A DNA stretch of 64,000 bases, taken from positions 52,779 to 116,778 of the forward strand of contig CANQYY010000007.1 in NCBI GenBank assembly GCA_947628225.1. Direction: 5' to 3'. Below, one piece after another: positions 35,987 to 45,647 of the stretch (within the stretch, counting starts at the first letter, position 1; every line of letters starts with the position of its first letter). A program made the position numbers and the translations under genes. The notes under the pieces are model-generated. The model was not told where the DNA came from. It made no database searches and saw only the letters and a program-made list of their open reading frames with translations. The DNA comes from an uncultured Lachnospiraceae bacterium (GTDB taxonomy: Bacteria > Bacillota > Clostridia > Lachnospirales > Lachnospiraceae).

Positions 35987-38218
35987 GTGAAAGTTAGTGT
36001 CATAATTCCTTATCATAATGAAAAAAGTTATATTCAGGATTGTCTGGAGAGTCTTGCCGATCAGACATTTCAGGATTTTGAGGCAATCGTTGTGTGTGAC
36101 CACTGCGAGGAAGAGGCGGTAGAATTTCTCCGGGGGATTTCTGTGCCATTCCCGATCCGGATATTGGATATGACGGATAAGACCGGGGTGGCGGCCGCCA
36201 GAAATATGGGAATCCGTGCCAGTCAGGGAGAATTCCTCCTGTTTCTGGACAGTGATGATTATCTGATAAAAGAGGCTTTGGAGGACATGGTTGAGCGCTG
36301 CCCGGGACAGGATGTTGTCTATGGAAGGCGCAGACGGACATGGTATGGCAGAAAGGTTTATTATGAGAACGGACAGAAATTGGACGAGCAGAATTCACAG
36401 CCCGAAACGGATGAGGGAGAGGAATACGAGGACAGAGGAATGCCGGAGGTGAGAGAGAGCGACTCAGAGTGGATTAAGGTATTCTGCCATATGGTGCGGA
36501 GCAATTTTACCTTTTCCGGTCTGACTGCTCTGGGTATTTTGATCCGCCGGGAATTTATTCTGGAGAAAGATTTCTTTTTCGATGAGGATTATAAATACTT
36601 TACCGACCTGCCCTATGTCGTACGGATCATGTGCGCTACGGAGAAAATGATAGAAATCCGCAAAGTGCTTTATTTAAAACGAAAACATAATGACCCGATT
36701 CATCTTCCGTCGCTGAGCCAGATTTCAGATGAAAAGACAAAACTTACGGAGGCCATGCGCGCCTATGTGAGCATTAAGGAAATTGTAAAAGGACAGGAAG
36801 AACTGGCAGAAATTGCCATTGACGGGAAATTTATTAAATACTATGTGAGAAAGATTGCGCCGTATTATCTGACGGCGGAAGAGCAGGATGCGCAGGAGGT
36901 ATACCGGCAATCCCTTAAATGCCTGCCGCTGATTTCAAAGAACTCGGGAAAACGGGCGATGTTTTATTCCCGCCGTTTAATGAAATATTCCCAGAGCCAT
37001 GGCCCGGAGAAGATTGCCAAAAAGGTAAGGCGCCACAGCGCAAGGCAGATGTTCTGCCGCCTGATTACCAGTAAGGCGGCATGTAAGAAGTATTTGTACC
37101 GGAAAGTATTTTCAAAAATGAAAATAGAAGAAAATCTGGTAATTTTTGAAAGCTTTTTTGGACGGAATTATTCCGACAGCCCCAAATATATTTTTGAATA
37201 TCTGAATAAACACTATCCGGGTAAATATAAGTGTGTCTGGATTTTGAACAGGAAGGAAAAGCTGCCTTATTCGGCTACCCGTATCAAGCGGTTTACCCTG
37301 CGGTATTTTTATTATATGTCGAAGGCAAAATACTTTGTGTTTAACGGACGGCAGCCCAAATACTTTATCAAGAGAGAGGGAACGGTATTTTTGGAAACCT
37401 GGCACGGTACGCCGTTAAAGAAGCTGGTATTTGATATGGAGGATGTAACCTCTGCCTCCCCTCTTTATAAACGGGATGTTTATATCCAGACCCGTTCCTG
37501 GGATTATCTGGTTGCGCCGAACCAGTTTTGTTCGGATACCTTCCGCCGCTGCTTTATGTATGACGGCAATATGCTGGAAACGGGTTATCCCCGGAATGAC
37601 ATTCTTCATTTGGAGGAAAAGGAAAAGCAGGAGCTGACAGCGGAGATTAAGAAGGAGCTGGGGATTCCCTCCGGGAAGAAAGTGATTTTATATGCGCCGA
37701 CCTGGCGGGATGATGAATTTTACGGCTCCGGGCAGTATAAATTTACATTAAAGCTGGATCTGGCAAAAATGCAGAAGGAGTTGGGAGAGGAATATGTCGT
37801 GCTTCTGCGTACGCATTATTTTATTGTGGACAGCCTGGATTTAACGGCATTCGAGGGATTTGCCTATAATGCCAGCAAGTATGATGACATTGCCAGATTG
37901 TATCTGGTTTCCGATATTTTGATTACCGACTACTCCTCCGTATTTTTTGATTATGCCAACCTAAAGCGCCCGATGCTGTTTTTTACTTATGATCTGGATA
38001 AATATCGGGGAGTGCTCCGCGGCTTTTATATTAACGTGGAGGAAGAGCTGCCGGGGCCTATGCTGTTTACAACGGAAGAAATTATTGACAATATCCGCAA
38101 TCTTGATAAACTGGAAGCGGAATATAAAGAAAAATATGATGTATTTTATGAGAAATACTGCGGCTGGGAGGATGGCACCTCCAGTCAGAAGGTTGTAGAA
38201 ACCGTATTTGAAAAATAG
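35987..38218 (+). CDS. GT2 - CDP-glycerol glycerophosphotransferase fusion (TagF-like), copy 1
   Basis: The 743-residue protein joins an N-terminal GT2 glycosyltransferase ('SVIIPYHNEKSYIQDCLESL', 'FLDSDDYL' metal site) to a C-terminal TagF-type domain from about 380 ('FESFFGRNYSDSPKYI', 'ETWHGTPLKKL', 'LYAPTWRDDEF', 'ITDYSSVFFDYANLKRP'). Such fusions build glycerol- or ribitol-phosphate polymers like teichoic acid and may add sugars to them. It starts at GTG 35987 with GGAGGG six bases before. It lies 42 bases after leuS and 11 before copy 2. There is no membrane helix; it should sit on the inner membrane face. Confidence 0.92.
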   Translation: MKVSVIIPYHNEKSYIQDCLESLADQTFQDFEAIVVCDHCEEEAVEFLRGISVPFPIRILDMTDKTGVAAARNMGIRASQGEFLLFLDSDDYLIKEALEDMVERCPGQDVVYGRRRRTWYGRKVYYENGQKLDEQNSQPETDEGEEYEDRGMPEVRESDSEWIKVFCHMVRSNFTFSGLTALGILIRREFILEKDFFFDEDYKYFTDLPYVVRIMCATEKMIEIRKVLYLKRKHNDPIHLPSLSQISDEKTKLTEAMRAYVSIKEIVKGQEELAEIAIDGKFIKYYVRKIAPYYLTAEEQDAQEVYRQSLKCLPLISKNSGKRAMFYSRRLMKYSQSHGPEKIAKKVRRHSARQMFCRLITSKAACKKYLYRKVFSKMKIEENLVIFESFFGRNYSDSPKYIFEYLNKHYPGKYKCVWILNRKEKLPYSATRIKRFTLRYFYYMSKAKYFVFNGRQPKYFIKREGTVFLETWHGTPLKKLVFDMEDVTSASPLYKRDVYIQTRSWDYLVAPNQFCSDTFRRCFMYDGNMLETGYPRNDILHLEEKEKQELTAEIKKELGIPSGKKVILYAPTWRDDEFYGSGQYKFTLKLDLAKMQKELGEEYVVLLRTHYFIVDSLDLTAFEGFAYNASKYDDIARLYLVSDILITDYSSVFFDYANLKRPMLFFTYDLDKYRGVLRGFYINVEEELPGPMLFTTEEIIDNIRNLDKLEAEYKEKYDVFYEKYCGWEDGTSSQKVVETVFEK

Positions 38219-38229
38219 GAGATAATACA

Positions 38230-40470
38230 ATGTGTAAGATAAGCATAGTGATTCCCTATTGGAAAGGGCCGGCCTATCTGGAGGATTGCGTGGCGAGCGT
38301 GGAAAGACAGAATTTGTCCGATTATGAGATTCTTCTTGTCTGTGACAGGGGAGGGGACGATATACCGGCGTCTGTCCGGACGAATAGCCGGGTTCGGATA
38401 TGCCCGGCAGAGGAGGAAGAAAACGGAATAGCTCCTGCCGGGGACGGAAAGCCTTTTGGCGTCGCTTTTTGCCGAAACGCGGGACTGAAAAAAGCGAAGG
38501 GGAACTATGTTTATTTTATTGACTGTGATGATTATCTTCTGGAGGATGCGCTTCCCCGCCTGTTAAAACTGGCAGAGGAAAAAAAGGCGCTTTTAGTAAC
38601 CGGAAATAAATATAGCAGCTGGTTTTGCCCCTGTAATTTCAAGATGGAATCGGCTGTGCGGGAAACGGCGCTCGCGGGAGTTGTTCCGTTGGAAGAAGCT
38701 GCGTTAAAAGAGCGCTTTCAGAAAAATTTCTCTGCTCAGCATCTGCTTTTGCGCCGGGATTTTTTGCAGGAGAAGCATATTACATTTGATGTGGGGACAA
38801 GGCATTACAGCGATATGAGTTTTGTTCTCCGCGTGCTGAAAGAAACCCGCGAAAGAAGGTGGGCGGACGCTGACAGCGGGTATGTGGCGCGATGCCGGAA
38901 TGACCGGATTCACCTGCCGGCTTTGTCCCAGCAGGAGGATACAGAGAGCGGCAGGGAATTTATATCCTGCTATGAGAGTTCCCTTAGATTTCTGTCAGAA
39001 GAGGACGGCGAGCTGAAGGATTTGCTGTTTTGGCATTTGATCTGCTATGTGGCATCCCGTTATCCGAATATCCTTCCGGACAGTGAAACAGCGAAATATC
39101 GGGAGGCGCTCCGGAACAATCCCAAAAGAAGGAAGATGGCAAAGGAGTTTCCTTTCTTTCTGCGAAGGAAATTATCCTTTTTTACCTCGGGAAAACTCCG
39201 ACTTACCCGCCTCTCTGGACGTATCCATACAGTGCTCGTTAAGAAAAACGGACTGTTTGGAAGTAAGATACAATGGTACCGGGTATTGGAACATCTGATT
39301 TTCAGACGCCTTCCCATAAAAAAGAACTGGATACTTTTTGAGAGTTTTTTTGGGAAAAGCTATTCCGACAGCCCGAAATATCTATATGAGTATTTACAGA
39401 GGACAAGAGGGAAAGACTATCGTTATATCTGGATTTTAAACAGGAAATCAGAGGCGCTGAAGCAGAGCGGGAAGCATACGGTATGCAGGCTGAACAGTCT
39501 GCGGTATGTTTATTACCTGACAAGATGCGGCTACCGTATTTTTAATGTAAGGCAGCCTTCCTGGAATAAAAAACGTGAGGGAGTTGTCTTTCTGGAAACC
39601 TGGCATGGGACGCCGTTAAAAAAACTTGCCTTTGATCTGGGGGATGTCTATACCTCCAATCAGAATTTAAAAGCGGTATTTTACGAGCAGGGGAAGGAAT
39701 GGAATTACCTTGTATCGGCAAACGGTTTTTCCACCGAAGTATTTGAGCGCGCGTTCGGCTATGAGCGGAGCCGGATACTGGAGTATGGGTATCCGAGGAA
39801 TGATATTTTATATGCAGATAATAAAGAGGAAATAGCGGCAGAAGTAAAAAGGGAGCTTGGGATTCCTCCGGACAAGCGGGTTATATTGTATGCGCCGACC
39901 TGGCGGGATAATCAGCCTGTCGGCGTAGGGCAATACCGGTTTACGCTGGCTCTGGATCTGCCCCGCCTGCGTGAGGAATTTGGCAGCGACAGCGTACTGC
40001 TTTTACGCACCCACTATTATATTGCGGATATGGTGGATTTATCCGGCATGGAAGGTTTTGTTTATAACGGGAGCCGCTACGAGGATGTTTCCCGGCTGTA
40101 TCTGGCATCGGATATATGCATTACCGATTATTCCTCGGTATTTTTCGATTATGCCAACCTGAAGCGTCCCATTCTCTTTTTTGCCTATGATTATGAGGAA
40201 TATGCGGATGAAATCCGGGGGCTTTATATTGATATGGAGAAGGAACTTCCGGGGCCGGTGCTGCGCACGAATGAAGAATTGCGGGAGGCGCTTCATTCTC
40301 TGGAAAAAATAAAGGAGCAATATCATCAGCGTTATGAGGAATTTTATGAACGCTTCTGCCATGTCGACGACGGAAAGGCTTCGGAGCGGATCATAGAAAA
40401 AGTATTGGGAGAGCGTGAAAGGGGAACGGGTTTAAATGAACGGGAAGAAAGGGGAAACCATAGTGACTAA
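38230..40470 (+). CDS. GT2 - CDP-glycerol glycerophosphotransferase fusion (TagF-like), copy 2
   Basis: The 746-residue paralogue of the upstream gene has the same order: GT2 domain ('SIVIPYWKGPAYLEDCVASV', 'FIDCDDYLLEDAL') then the TagF-type domain ('FESFFGKSYSDSPKYL', 'ETWHGTPLKKL', 'LYAPTWRDNQ', 'ITDYSSVFFDYANLKRP'). Its GT2 region has drifted most ('DCDDY' instead of 'DSDDY'), suggesting a different sugar donor or acceptor. The ATG has GGAG upstream. Its end overlaps copy 3 by 35 bases, so translation may be coupled. Confidence 0.92.
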   Translation: MCKISIVIPYWKGPAYLEDCVASVERQNLSDYEILLVCDRGGDDIPASVRTNSRVRICPAEEEENGIAPAGDGKPFGVAFCRNAGLKKAKGNYVYFIDCDDYLLEDALPRLLKLAEEKKALLVTGNKYSSWFCPCNFKMESAVRETALAGVVPLEEAALKERFQKNFSAQHLLLRRDFLQEKHITFDVGTRHYSDMSFVLRVLKETRERRWADADSGYVARCRNDRIHLPALSQQEDTESGREFISCYESSLRFLSEEDGELKDLLFWHLICYVASRYPNILPDSETAKYREALRNNPKRRKMAKEFPFFLRRKLSFFTSGKLRLTRLSGRIHTVLVKKNGLFGSKIQWYRVLEHLIFRRLPIKKNWILFESFFGKSYSDSPKYLYEYLQRTRGKDYRYIWILNRKSEALKQSGKHTVCRLNSLRYVYYLTRCGYRIFNVRQPSWNKKREGVVFLETWHGTPLKKLAFDLGDVYTSNQNLKAVFYEQGKEWNYLVSANGFSTEVFERAFGYERSRILEYGYPRNDILYADNKEEIAAEVKRELGIPPDKRVILYAPTWRDNQPVGVGQYRFTLALDLPRLREEFGSDSVLLLRTHYYIADMVDLSGMEGFVYNGSRYEDVSRLYLASDICITDYSSVFFDYANLKRPILFFAYDYEEYADEIRGLYIDMEKELPGPVLRTNEELREALHSLEKIKEQYHQRYEEFYERFCHVDDGKASERIIEKVLGERERGTGLNEREERGNHSD

Positions 40471-41677
40471 GTGGCTCTATAAGGCAACCAAGGGACTGGT
40501 CGTCTTATTTTATCGTCTAATGTGCCGGATTTTGCCGGTCAAGAGAAACCGGATCGTCTTTGACAGCAGTCTGGGTAAAAGCTATGCCGGAAATCCGAAG
40601 CATATTTACGAATATCTTGTTGCGAATGGTTATGATACGAAATGGGATTGTATTTGGTTTTATGAAACGGAAAAATATAATATACCCGGCATGAGCCGTC
40701 AGGTGCAATATGGGCGCATGCGGTATTTATATTATATGGCGACGGCGAAAGTCTGGGTGTTTGACACCAGACAGCCGGAGTGGTTAGTCCGCCGCCGCGG
40801 AACCTATTATATCCAGACCTGGCATGGGACTCCGTTGAAAAAACTGGCTCTGGATATGGAAGATGTATTCATGGTAGGCGAGAGCGACATTGAAACCTAT
40901 AAGGAGCATTTTGTAAAAAATGTAAAGACATGGGATTACCTGATTTCCCAGAATCATTTTTCCACGGAAACATTCCGCAGAGCTTTTGACTTCCAAAAAG
41001 AAATGCTGGAAATCGGATATCCGAGAAACGATATCCTATTCCGGGAAAATACGCCGGAGGATATTAGGCGGTATCGCAAAAAACTGGGACTTCCCTTAGA
41101 TAAAAAAATTATTTTATACGCGCCGACCTGGCGCGATGATGAGTTTTCGGATGATAACAAATATGAATTTCGTCCTCAGATATCCTTTGAAAAGCTAAGG
41201 CAGGAACTGAGTGATGATTATATTATGGTTGTAAAATATCATTATCTGATCATGGATGCCGTGGACTGGTCGCCGTATCAGGGCTTTATTTATCACTTTG
41301 ACCAAAGCCGCGATATTGCTGAATTATTTTTGGTATCCGATATTCTCATAACCGATTACTCTTCCGTTATGTTTGACTTTAGCATACTGCGGCGCCCGAT
41401 TTTCTTTTTCGCTTACGATTTATATAAATACAAAAATGAACTGAGAGGGTTTTATTTCAGCTATAAACAGGAAATGCCGGGGCCGATATCCTCTACCACA
41501 GAGCAGTTAGTTGAGGATATCCGAAATTATGACGCCTCTCTGTATGAAGAGAAGTATAAAAAGTTTACTGAAAAATATAATTCCGTAGATGACGGAAACG
41601 CTTCCCGCCATGTGGGGAAACTTATTTATTCACTCATCCCGGAAAAACAGCCTAACGTATACTATGATATAGAATAA
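40436..41677 (+). CDS. CDP-glycerol glycerophosphotransferase (TagB/TagF-like), copy 3 without GT2 domain
   Basis: The 413-residue protein contains only the glycerophosphotransferase part ('FDSSLGKSYAGNPKHIYEYL', 'QTWHGTPLKKL', 'LYAPTWRDDEF', 'ITDYSSVMFDFSILRRP') after a hydrophobic, basic N-terminus that may bind the membrane. Its size fits a TagB-type primase or a TagF core. The start is uncertain: ATG 40436 lies inside copy 2 after AAGGGG, while GTG 40463 is an alternative. With copies 1 and 2 it could prime and extend one polymer. luxS follows 12 bases later. Confidence 0.9.
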   Translation: MNGKKGETIVTKWLYKATKGLVVLFYRLMCRILPVKRNRIVFDSSLGKSYAGNPKHIYEYLVANGYDTKWDCIWFYETEKYNIPGMSRQVQYGRMRYLYYMATAKVWVFDTRQPEWLVRRRGTYYIQTWHGTPLKKLALDMEDVFMVGESDIETYKEHFVKNVKTWDYLISQNHFSTETFRRAFDFQKEMLEIGYPRNDILFRENTPEDIRRYRKKLGLPLDKKIILYAPTWRDDEFSDDNKYEFRPQISFEKLRQELSDDYIMVVKYHYLIMDAVDWSPYQGFIYHFDQSRDIAELFLVSDILITDYSSVMFDFSILRRPIFFFAYDLYKYKNELRGFYFSYKQEMPGPISSTTEQLVEDIRNYDASLYEEKYKKFTEKYNSVDDGNASRHVGKLIYSLIPEKQPNVYYDIE

Positions 41678-41689
41678 GGGGGAAATGCG

Positions 41690-42166
41690 ATGAAAACGAT
41701 AGCCAGTTTTACGGTAGACCATATGAGATTGCTGCCGGGGATATATGTCAGCCGGAAAGATTCTACCGGACAGGATATAGTGACAACCTTTGATATCCGA
41801 ATGACAAGACCAAACTTTGAACCGGTGATGAATACGGCAGAAATCCATACGATCGAACATCTGGGAGCAACTTTTTTGCGGAATCATGCCGAAATGGGGG
41901 ATAAGGTGGTTTATTTCGGCCCCATGGGCTGCAGAACCGGATTTTATCTGCTCTTAGCCGGTGATTACGAGTCGGATGATATAGTTCCTTTGATAAAGGA
42001 AATGTTTGAGTATATCCGCACCTATGAGGGCGAGGTTCCGGGAGCGGCGCCGGAGTGCTGTGGAAATTATCTGGACATGAATCTTCCCATGGCAAAGTAT
42101 CTGGCGGAAAAATATATAGATGAGGTACTGGCGCGTCTTACGCCGGATCGCCTGAAATACTCGTGA
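41690..42166 (+). CDS. luxS: S-ribosylhomocysteine lyase (autoinducer-2 synthase)
   Basis: The 158-residue enzyme splits S-ribosylhomocysteine to homocysteine and the precursor of AI-2. The metal ligands 'HTIEH' (His53, His57), the catalytic Cys81 in 'GPMGCRTGFY' and the later 'ECCGNY' are present. AAGGGGG precedes the ATG. It sits directly after the TagF-like genes, 12 bases away, rather than with pfs or methionine genes, and no terminator separates it from the next gene. Confidence 0.97.
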   Translation: MKTIASFTVDHMRLLPGIYVSRKDSTGQDIVTTFDIRMTRPNFEPVMNTAEIHTIEHLGATFLRNHAEMGDKVVYFGPMGCRTGFYLLLAGDYESDDIVPLIKEMFEYIRTYEGEVPGAAPECCGNYLDMNLPMAKYLAEKYIDEVLARLTPDRLKYS

Positions 42167-42243
42167 TATTCATAAAAAAAAGGATTCCCGCATAAATTTA
42201 TGTAAAATAACAGCAATCGCTTGTTTTGAAGGCAGGGAAAAGG

Positions 42244-42654
42244 ATGATAAAATGGGATGGCCGAATGCAGAACAATCAAAGTGTGCAATTATTAAAAGCG
42301 GCTATTCCATTTTTTGATGTGCCAATAGGGGAAACCATAGATTTTGAGGGGTTGTTTCGCGCCATACGCCCCTTTGTCGGCGGACGGGAGGGGAAGTTGA
42401 TTGACCTATTGCTGCAATTCTTTGAAATGCAGCATATGATGTCCATGATGCAGTGGATGAAAGCGATGCAAAGCCAGACGGAAAACACCTCTGACATGAT
42501 GGAAATGCTTCGCGCCTCCCTTACACCGGAACAACAGGATACGGTAGATATGGTAACCTCTATGATGTCCATGATGCAGGCGGCGGAAGAGGAACCTGCC
42601 GCGCCGGAAGAAGAAGCGGGAAAGGCAGAGAGAGATGAGTCAGTCGATCTTTGA
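42244..42654 (+). CDS. Small Met-rich helical protein of unknown function, first of a pair
   Basis: The 136-residue protein is highly helical. A central stretch ('FFEMQHMMSMMQWMKAMQ' and later 'MVTSMMSMMQAAEEE') is extremely rich in Met, and the C-terminus is acidic. The start is taken as ATG 42244, after AGGGAAAAGG; a TTG at 42226 or ATG at 42265 are alternatives. It has no signal peptide. Its last 20 bases overlap the next small gene, so they are almost surely translated together. I do not recognise the family. The pair lies between luxS and the polyamine transporter. Confidence 0.7.
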   Translation: MIKWDGRMQNNQSVQLLKAAIPFFDVPIGETIDFEGLFRAIRPFVGGREGKLIDLLLQFFEMQHMMSMMQWMKAMQSQTENTSDMMEMLRASLTPEQQDTVDMVTSMMSMMQAAEEEPAAPEEEAGKAERDESVDL

Positions 42655-42919
42655 GCAGTATGATATTTTCAAGACCATGCATCCGATAAAAATCCAGATA
42701 ATGAAAGAGCTGGTACAAAATATGCAGGGGAAACAGATGAAGGAGGCAGCCCCTCTTTTGATGGCGGCAGCAAGCCGGTTAAAAAATCATAATCTATCAT
42801 TTACTCCGGAGGAGAGTTCCCTTCTTATTGAGATATTGACAAAAGATATGAGCCCGCAGGAGAAAGAGAAAGTAGAGATGATGAAAAATATTATTGGAAA
42901 AAACGGTAGAACCTTTTAG
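42635..42919 (+). CDS. Small helical protein of unknown function, second of the pair
   Basis: The 94-residue protein ('FEQYDIFKTMHPIKIQIMKEL', 'EAAPLLMAAASRLKNHNLSF', 'SSLLIEILTKDMSPQEKEK') looks like a compact three- to four-helix bundle with no membrane helix. Its ATG lies 20 bases before the end of the previous gene. It resembles that partner in Met content and amphipathic helices; they may form a complex. No family is assigned. Confidence 0.7.
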   Translation: MSQSIFEQYDIFKTMHPIKIQIMKELVQNMQGKQMKEAAPLLMAAASRLKNHNLSFTPEESSLLIEILTKDMSPQEKEKVEMMKNIIGKNGRTF

Positions 42920-42977
42920 CGTTTTGTGATAAGATAGGGGAGATTCGATATACTTGCATGGAAAAGAGTGATGATAT

Positions 42978-44048
42978 ATGCCGGATAAAGGGATAGAATT
43001 AAAAAATGTATCAAAATCCTTTGATGGGGAGCTTGTGTTGGATTGCTTAAATCTTACCATCCATGAAAATGAGTTTGTTACCCTTTTAGGGCCAAGCGGC
43101 TGTGGAAAGACGACGACACTGCGCATTATCGGCGGATTTGAAACGGCAGATGAGGGACAGGTATTGCTAAACGGGAAGGATATTTCCCATGTTCCGGCAA
43201 ATAAAAGGCCGATCAATACTGTCTTCCAAAAATATGCTCTTTTTTCCCATATGAGCATTGCGGATAATATTGCCTTTGGATTGAAAATAAAGAAAAAATC
43301 CAAAGATTATATACGGGATAAAATCCGATATGCCTTAAAGTTAGTGAATCTCGAAGGATATGAAAGCCGTCGCCCGGATTCTCTGAGCGGCGGGCAGCAG
43401 CAGCGGATTGCCATTGCCAGAGCTATTGTGAATGAACCGAAGATTTTATTGCTGGATGAGCCGTTGGGGGCGCTGGATTTAAAACTCCGCCAGGAAATGC
43501 AGTATGAGCTGATACGGTTAAAAGAAGAGCTTGGCATTACCTTTGTGTACGTTACCCATGACCAGGAGGAGGCGCTGACGATGTCTGACCGCATTGTGGT
43601 AATGAATCAGGGCTATATCCAGCAGGTGGGAACGCCGGAAGATATTTACAATGAGCCCCAGAATGCCTTTGTGGCAGACTTTATCGGGGATAGTAATCTG
43701 CTTTCTGCTACCATGATACGGGATAAAAAGGTAAATATCCAGGGTCAGGAATTTGACTGCGTGGATGTGGGCTTCGGGGAAAACAATCCGGTGGATGTAG
43801 TAATCCGCCCGGAGGATTTAATCTTAGTGCCGCCGGAGCAGGGGACGTTTCGCGGAAAAGTGAGCTCCCTCATATTCAAGGGCGTCCACTATGAGATGGA
43901 GGTAGAAGCTCTTGGCTTTACCTGGCTTGTGCACAGCACCGCTCTTGCCGAGGTGGGAAGCGAGGTCGGGCTTTTTATCGATCCGTTTAATATACAGATT
44001 ATGAAAAAGCCTGCCAATGAAGCGGAGGAGGTACTGCGGGATGAATAA
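42978..44048 (+). CDS. potA: Spermidine/putrescine ABC transporter ATPase
   Basis: The 356-residue protein has Walker A 'GPSGCGKTT' (38-46), the signature '[14 protein letters not shown]', Walker B 'ILLLDEP', and a C-terminal TOBE domain ('[14 protein letters not shown]', 'VVIRPEDL'). It powers import through PotB-PotC with PotD. The ribosome-binding site is weak. Its stop overlaps the potB start by eight bases, giving a tight potABCD operon. Confidence 0.97.
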   Translation: MPDKGIELKNVSKSFDGELVLDCLNLTIHENEFVTLLGPSGCGKTTTLRIIGGFETADEGQVLLNGKDISHVPANKRPINTVFQKYALFSHMSIADNIAFGLKIKKKSKDYIRDKIRYALKLVNLEGYESRRPDSLSGGQQQRIAIARAIVNEPKILLLDEPLGALDLKLRQEMQYELIRLKEELGITFVYVTHDQEEALTMSDRIVVMNQGYIQQVGTPEDIYNEPQNAFVADFIGDSNLLSATMIRDKKVNIQGQEFDCVDVGFGENNPVDVVIRPEDLILVPPEQGTFRGKVSSLIFKGVHYEMEVEALGFTWLVHSTALAEVGSEVGLFIDPFNIQIMKKPANEAEEVLRDE

Positions 44049-44868
44049 TAGAAAAAAACTGCGTATATTTTCCGCTCCCTATGCTGTCTGGATGATGATC
44101 TTTGTAATGGTACCCCTTTTGATCATGGCATATTACGGCTTTATGGATCGGGAGGGGAATTTTACTCTGGCGAACATACAGAGTATTGCGGAGCCGATAC
44201 ATCGGAAGGCGTTGTGGACTTCTATCCGCTTATCGGTAATCTGTACGATGCTCTGTTTTGTGCTGGCTCTGCCCTTAGCCCTCGTTATTCGGGGACTGCG
44301 GATCAAAAGTAACGGGTTTGTTATTTTTATTTTTGTTCTTCCCATGTGGATGAATTTTCTGCTGCGCACCATTGCCTGGCAGTCGTTACTGGAAAAGAGC
44401 GGTGTTATCAATAATATTCTCCGCTTTGCAGGTCTGCCGCCGCAGAATATGATTAATACGGAAGGCGCTATTGTACTCGGCATGGTATATAATTATCTGC
44501 CCTTTATGGTGCTGCCCATTTATAATGCGCTGGTAAAAATCAGCCAGGATACTTTTGATGCGGCGAAGGATTTGGGAGCCGGCTGGTGGCAGACCATGCG
44601 CCGGATTACGTTCCCGTTAATTCTGCCGGGAATTGTCAGCGGAAGCACGATGGTATTTGTCCCCGCTCTGACTACTTTTGTGCTGTCGGATTTGTTGGGC
44701 GGGGCGAAAATACAGCTGATCGGAAATGTGATTGAACAGTGCTTTACCACGGCGGATGATTGGAATCTGGGGGCGGGGCTTTCTCTGGTATTGATGGTTC
44801 TGGTAATTGCCAGTATGGCAGTCATGTCTAAATATGATAAAAACGGGGAGGGGGCGGGCATATGGTAA
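44041..44868 (+). CDS. potB: Polyamine ABC transporter permease
   Basis: The 275-residue protein has six membrane helices and the permease EAA-type loop '[20 protein letters not shown]', which contacts PotA. The ATG at 44041 has GAGGAGG nine bases before it; the frame upstream lacks a better site. It overlaps potA by eight bases and potC by seven. Confidence 0.95.
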   Translation: MNNRKKLRIFSAPYAVWMMIFVMVPLLIMAYYGFMDREGNFTLANIQSIAEPIHRKALWTSIRLSVICTMLCFVLALPLALVIRGLRIKSNGFVIFIFVLPMWMNFLLRTIAWQSLLEKSGVINNILRFAGLPPQNMINTEGAIVLGMVYNYLPFMVLPIYNALVKISQDTFDAAKDLGAGWWQTMRRITFPLILPGIVSGSTMVFVPALTTFVLSDLLGGAKIQLIGNVIEQCFTTADDWNLGAGLSLVLMVLVIASMAVMSKYDKNGEGAGIW

Positions 44869-45647
44869 TGAAAGGTAAGCTAAAGAAGTTCTTTGGCCGA
44901 TTTTATCTGGCTGTCATTTTTCTATTTTTGTATGCCCCGATCGTTACCCTTATTGTGCTGTCCTTTAATGAATCCAAATACAGAGGGCGCTGGGGTGGCT
45001 TTAGCCTGAAATGGTATGTGGGACTGTTTGAGGATGAGGCGATTATGAATGCCCTTGCGACAACGCTGATTCTGGCGCTTTTATCCGCTTTGATCGCTAC
45101 GGTGTTTGGCACGGCGGTTTCCTTTGCCGTGAACCGGATGAAAAGAATTTCCAAAACCGTATTTATGAGCATTACCAACATACCGGTGCTCAATGCAGAT
45201 ATTGTGACGGGGATCTCCCTGATGCTGTTATTTATTGCTGTCCGTTATTCCATGGGATTTTCCAGCGTATTATTGGCGCACATTACCTTTAATCTGCCCT
45301 ATGTTATTTTAAGCGTGCTGCCAAGGCTCCGGCAGATAAACAGCAGCACTTATGAGGCGGCGCTGGATTTGGGCGCCTCCAGGGTATATGCGTTCTGGAA
45401 GGTAATTTTGCCGGATATTATGCCGGGGGTATTGACAGGATTTTTACTGTCCTTTACTATGTCATTAGATGATTTTGTAATTACCCATTTTACAAAGGGG
45501 GTCGGAGTGGACACGCTGTCTACCCTCATTTATGCCGAGGCGCGGAAGGGAATCCGTCCGGAAATGTATGCGTTGTCTACCCTGATGTTTATGACAGTTT
45601 TTATACTGCTCTTATTTTATAATAGAAAAAAGGAAGGCAAAAAATGA
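44862..45647 (+). CDS. potC: Polyamine ABC transporter permease
   Basis: The 261-residue partner of PotB has six helices and the loop 'YEAALDLGASRVYAFWKVIL'. 'SMSLDDFVITHF' in the late helix region is typical of PotC. The first ATG (44862) has GGAGGG at nine bases; a second in-frame ATG at 44868 overlaps the potB stop. The gene ends with an ATGA overlap to potD. Confidence 0.95.
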   Translation: MVMKGKLKKFFGRFYLAVIFLFLYAPIVTLIVLSFNESKYRGRWGGFSLKWYVGLFEDEAIMNALATTLILALLSALIATVFGTAVSFAVNRMKRISKTVFMSITNIPVLNADIVTGISLMLLFIAVRYSMGFSSVLLAHITFNLPYVILSVLPRLRQINSSTYEAALDLGASRVYAFWKVILPDIMPGVLTGFLLSFTMSLDDFVITHFTKGVGVDTLSTLIYAEARKGIRPEMYALSTLMFMTVFILLLFYNRKKEGKK

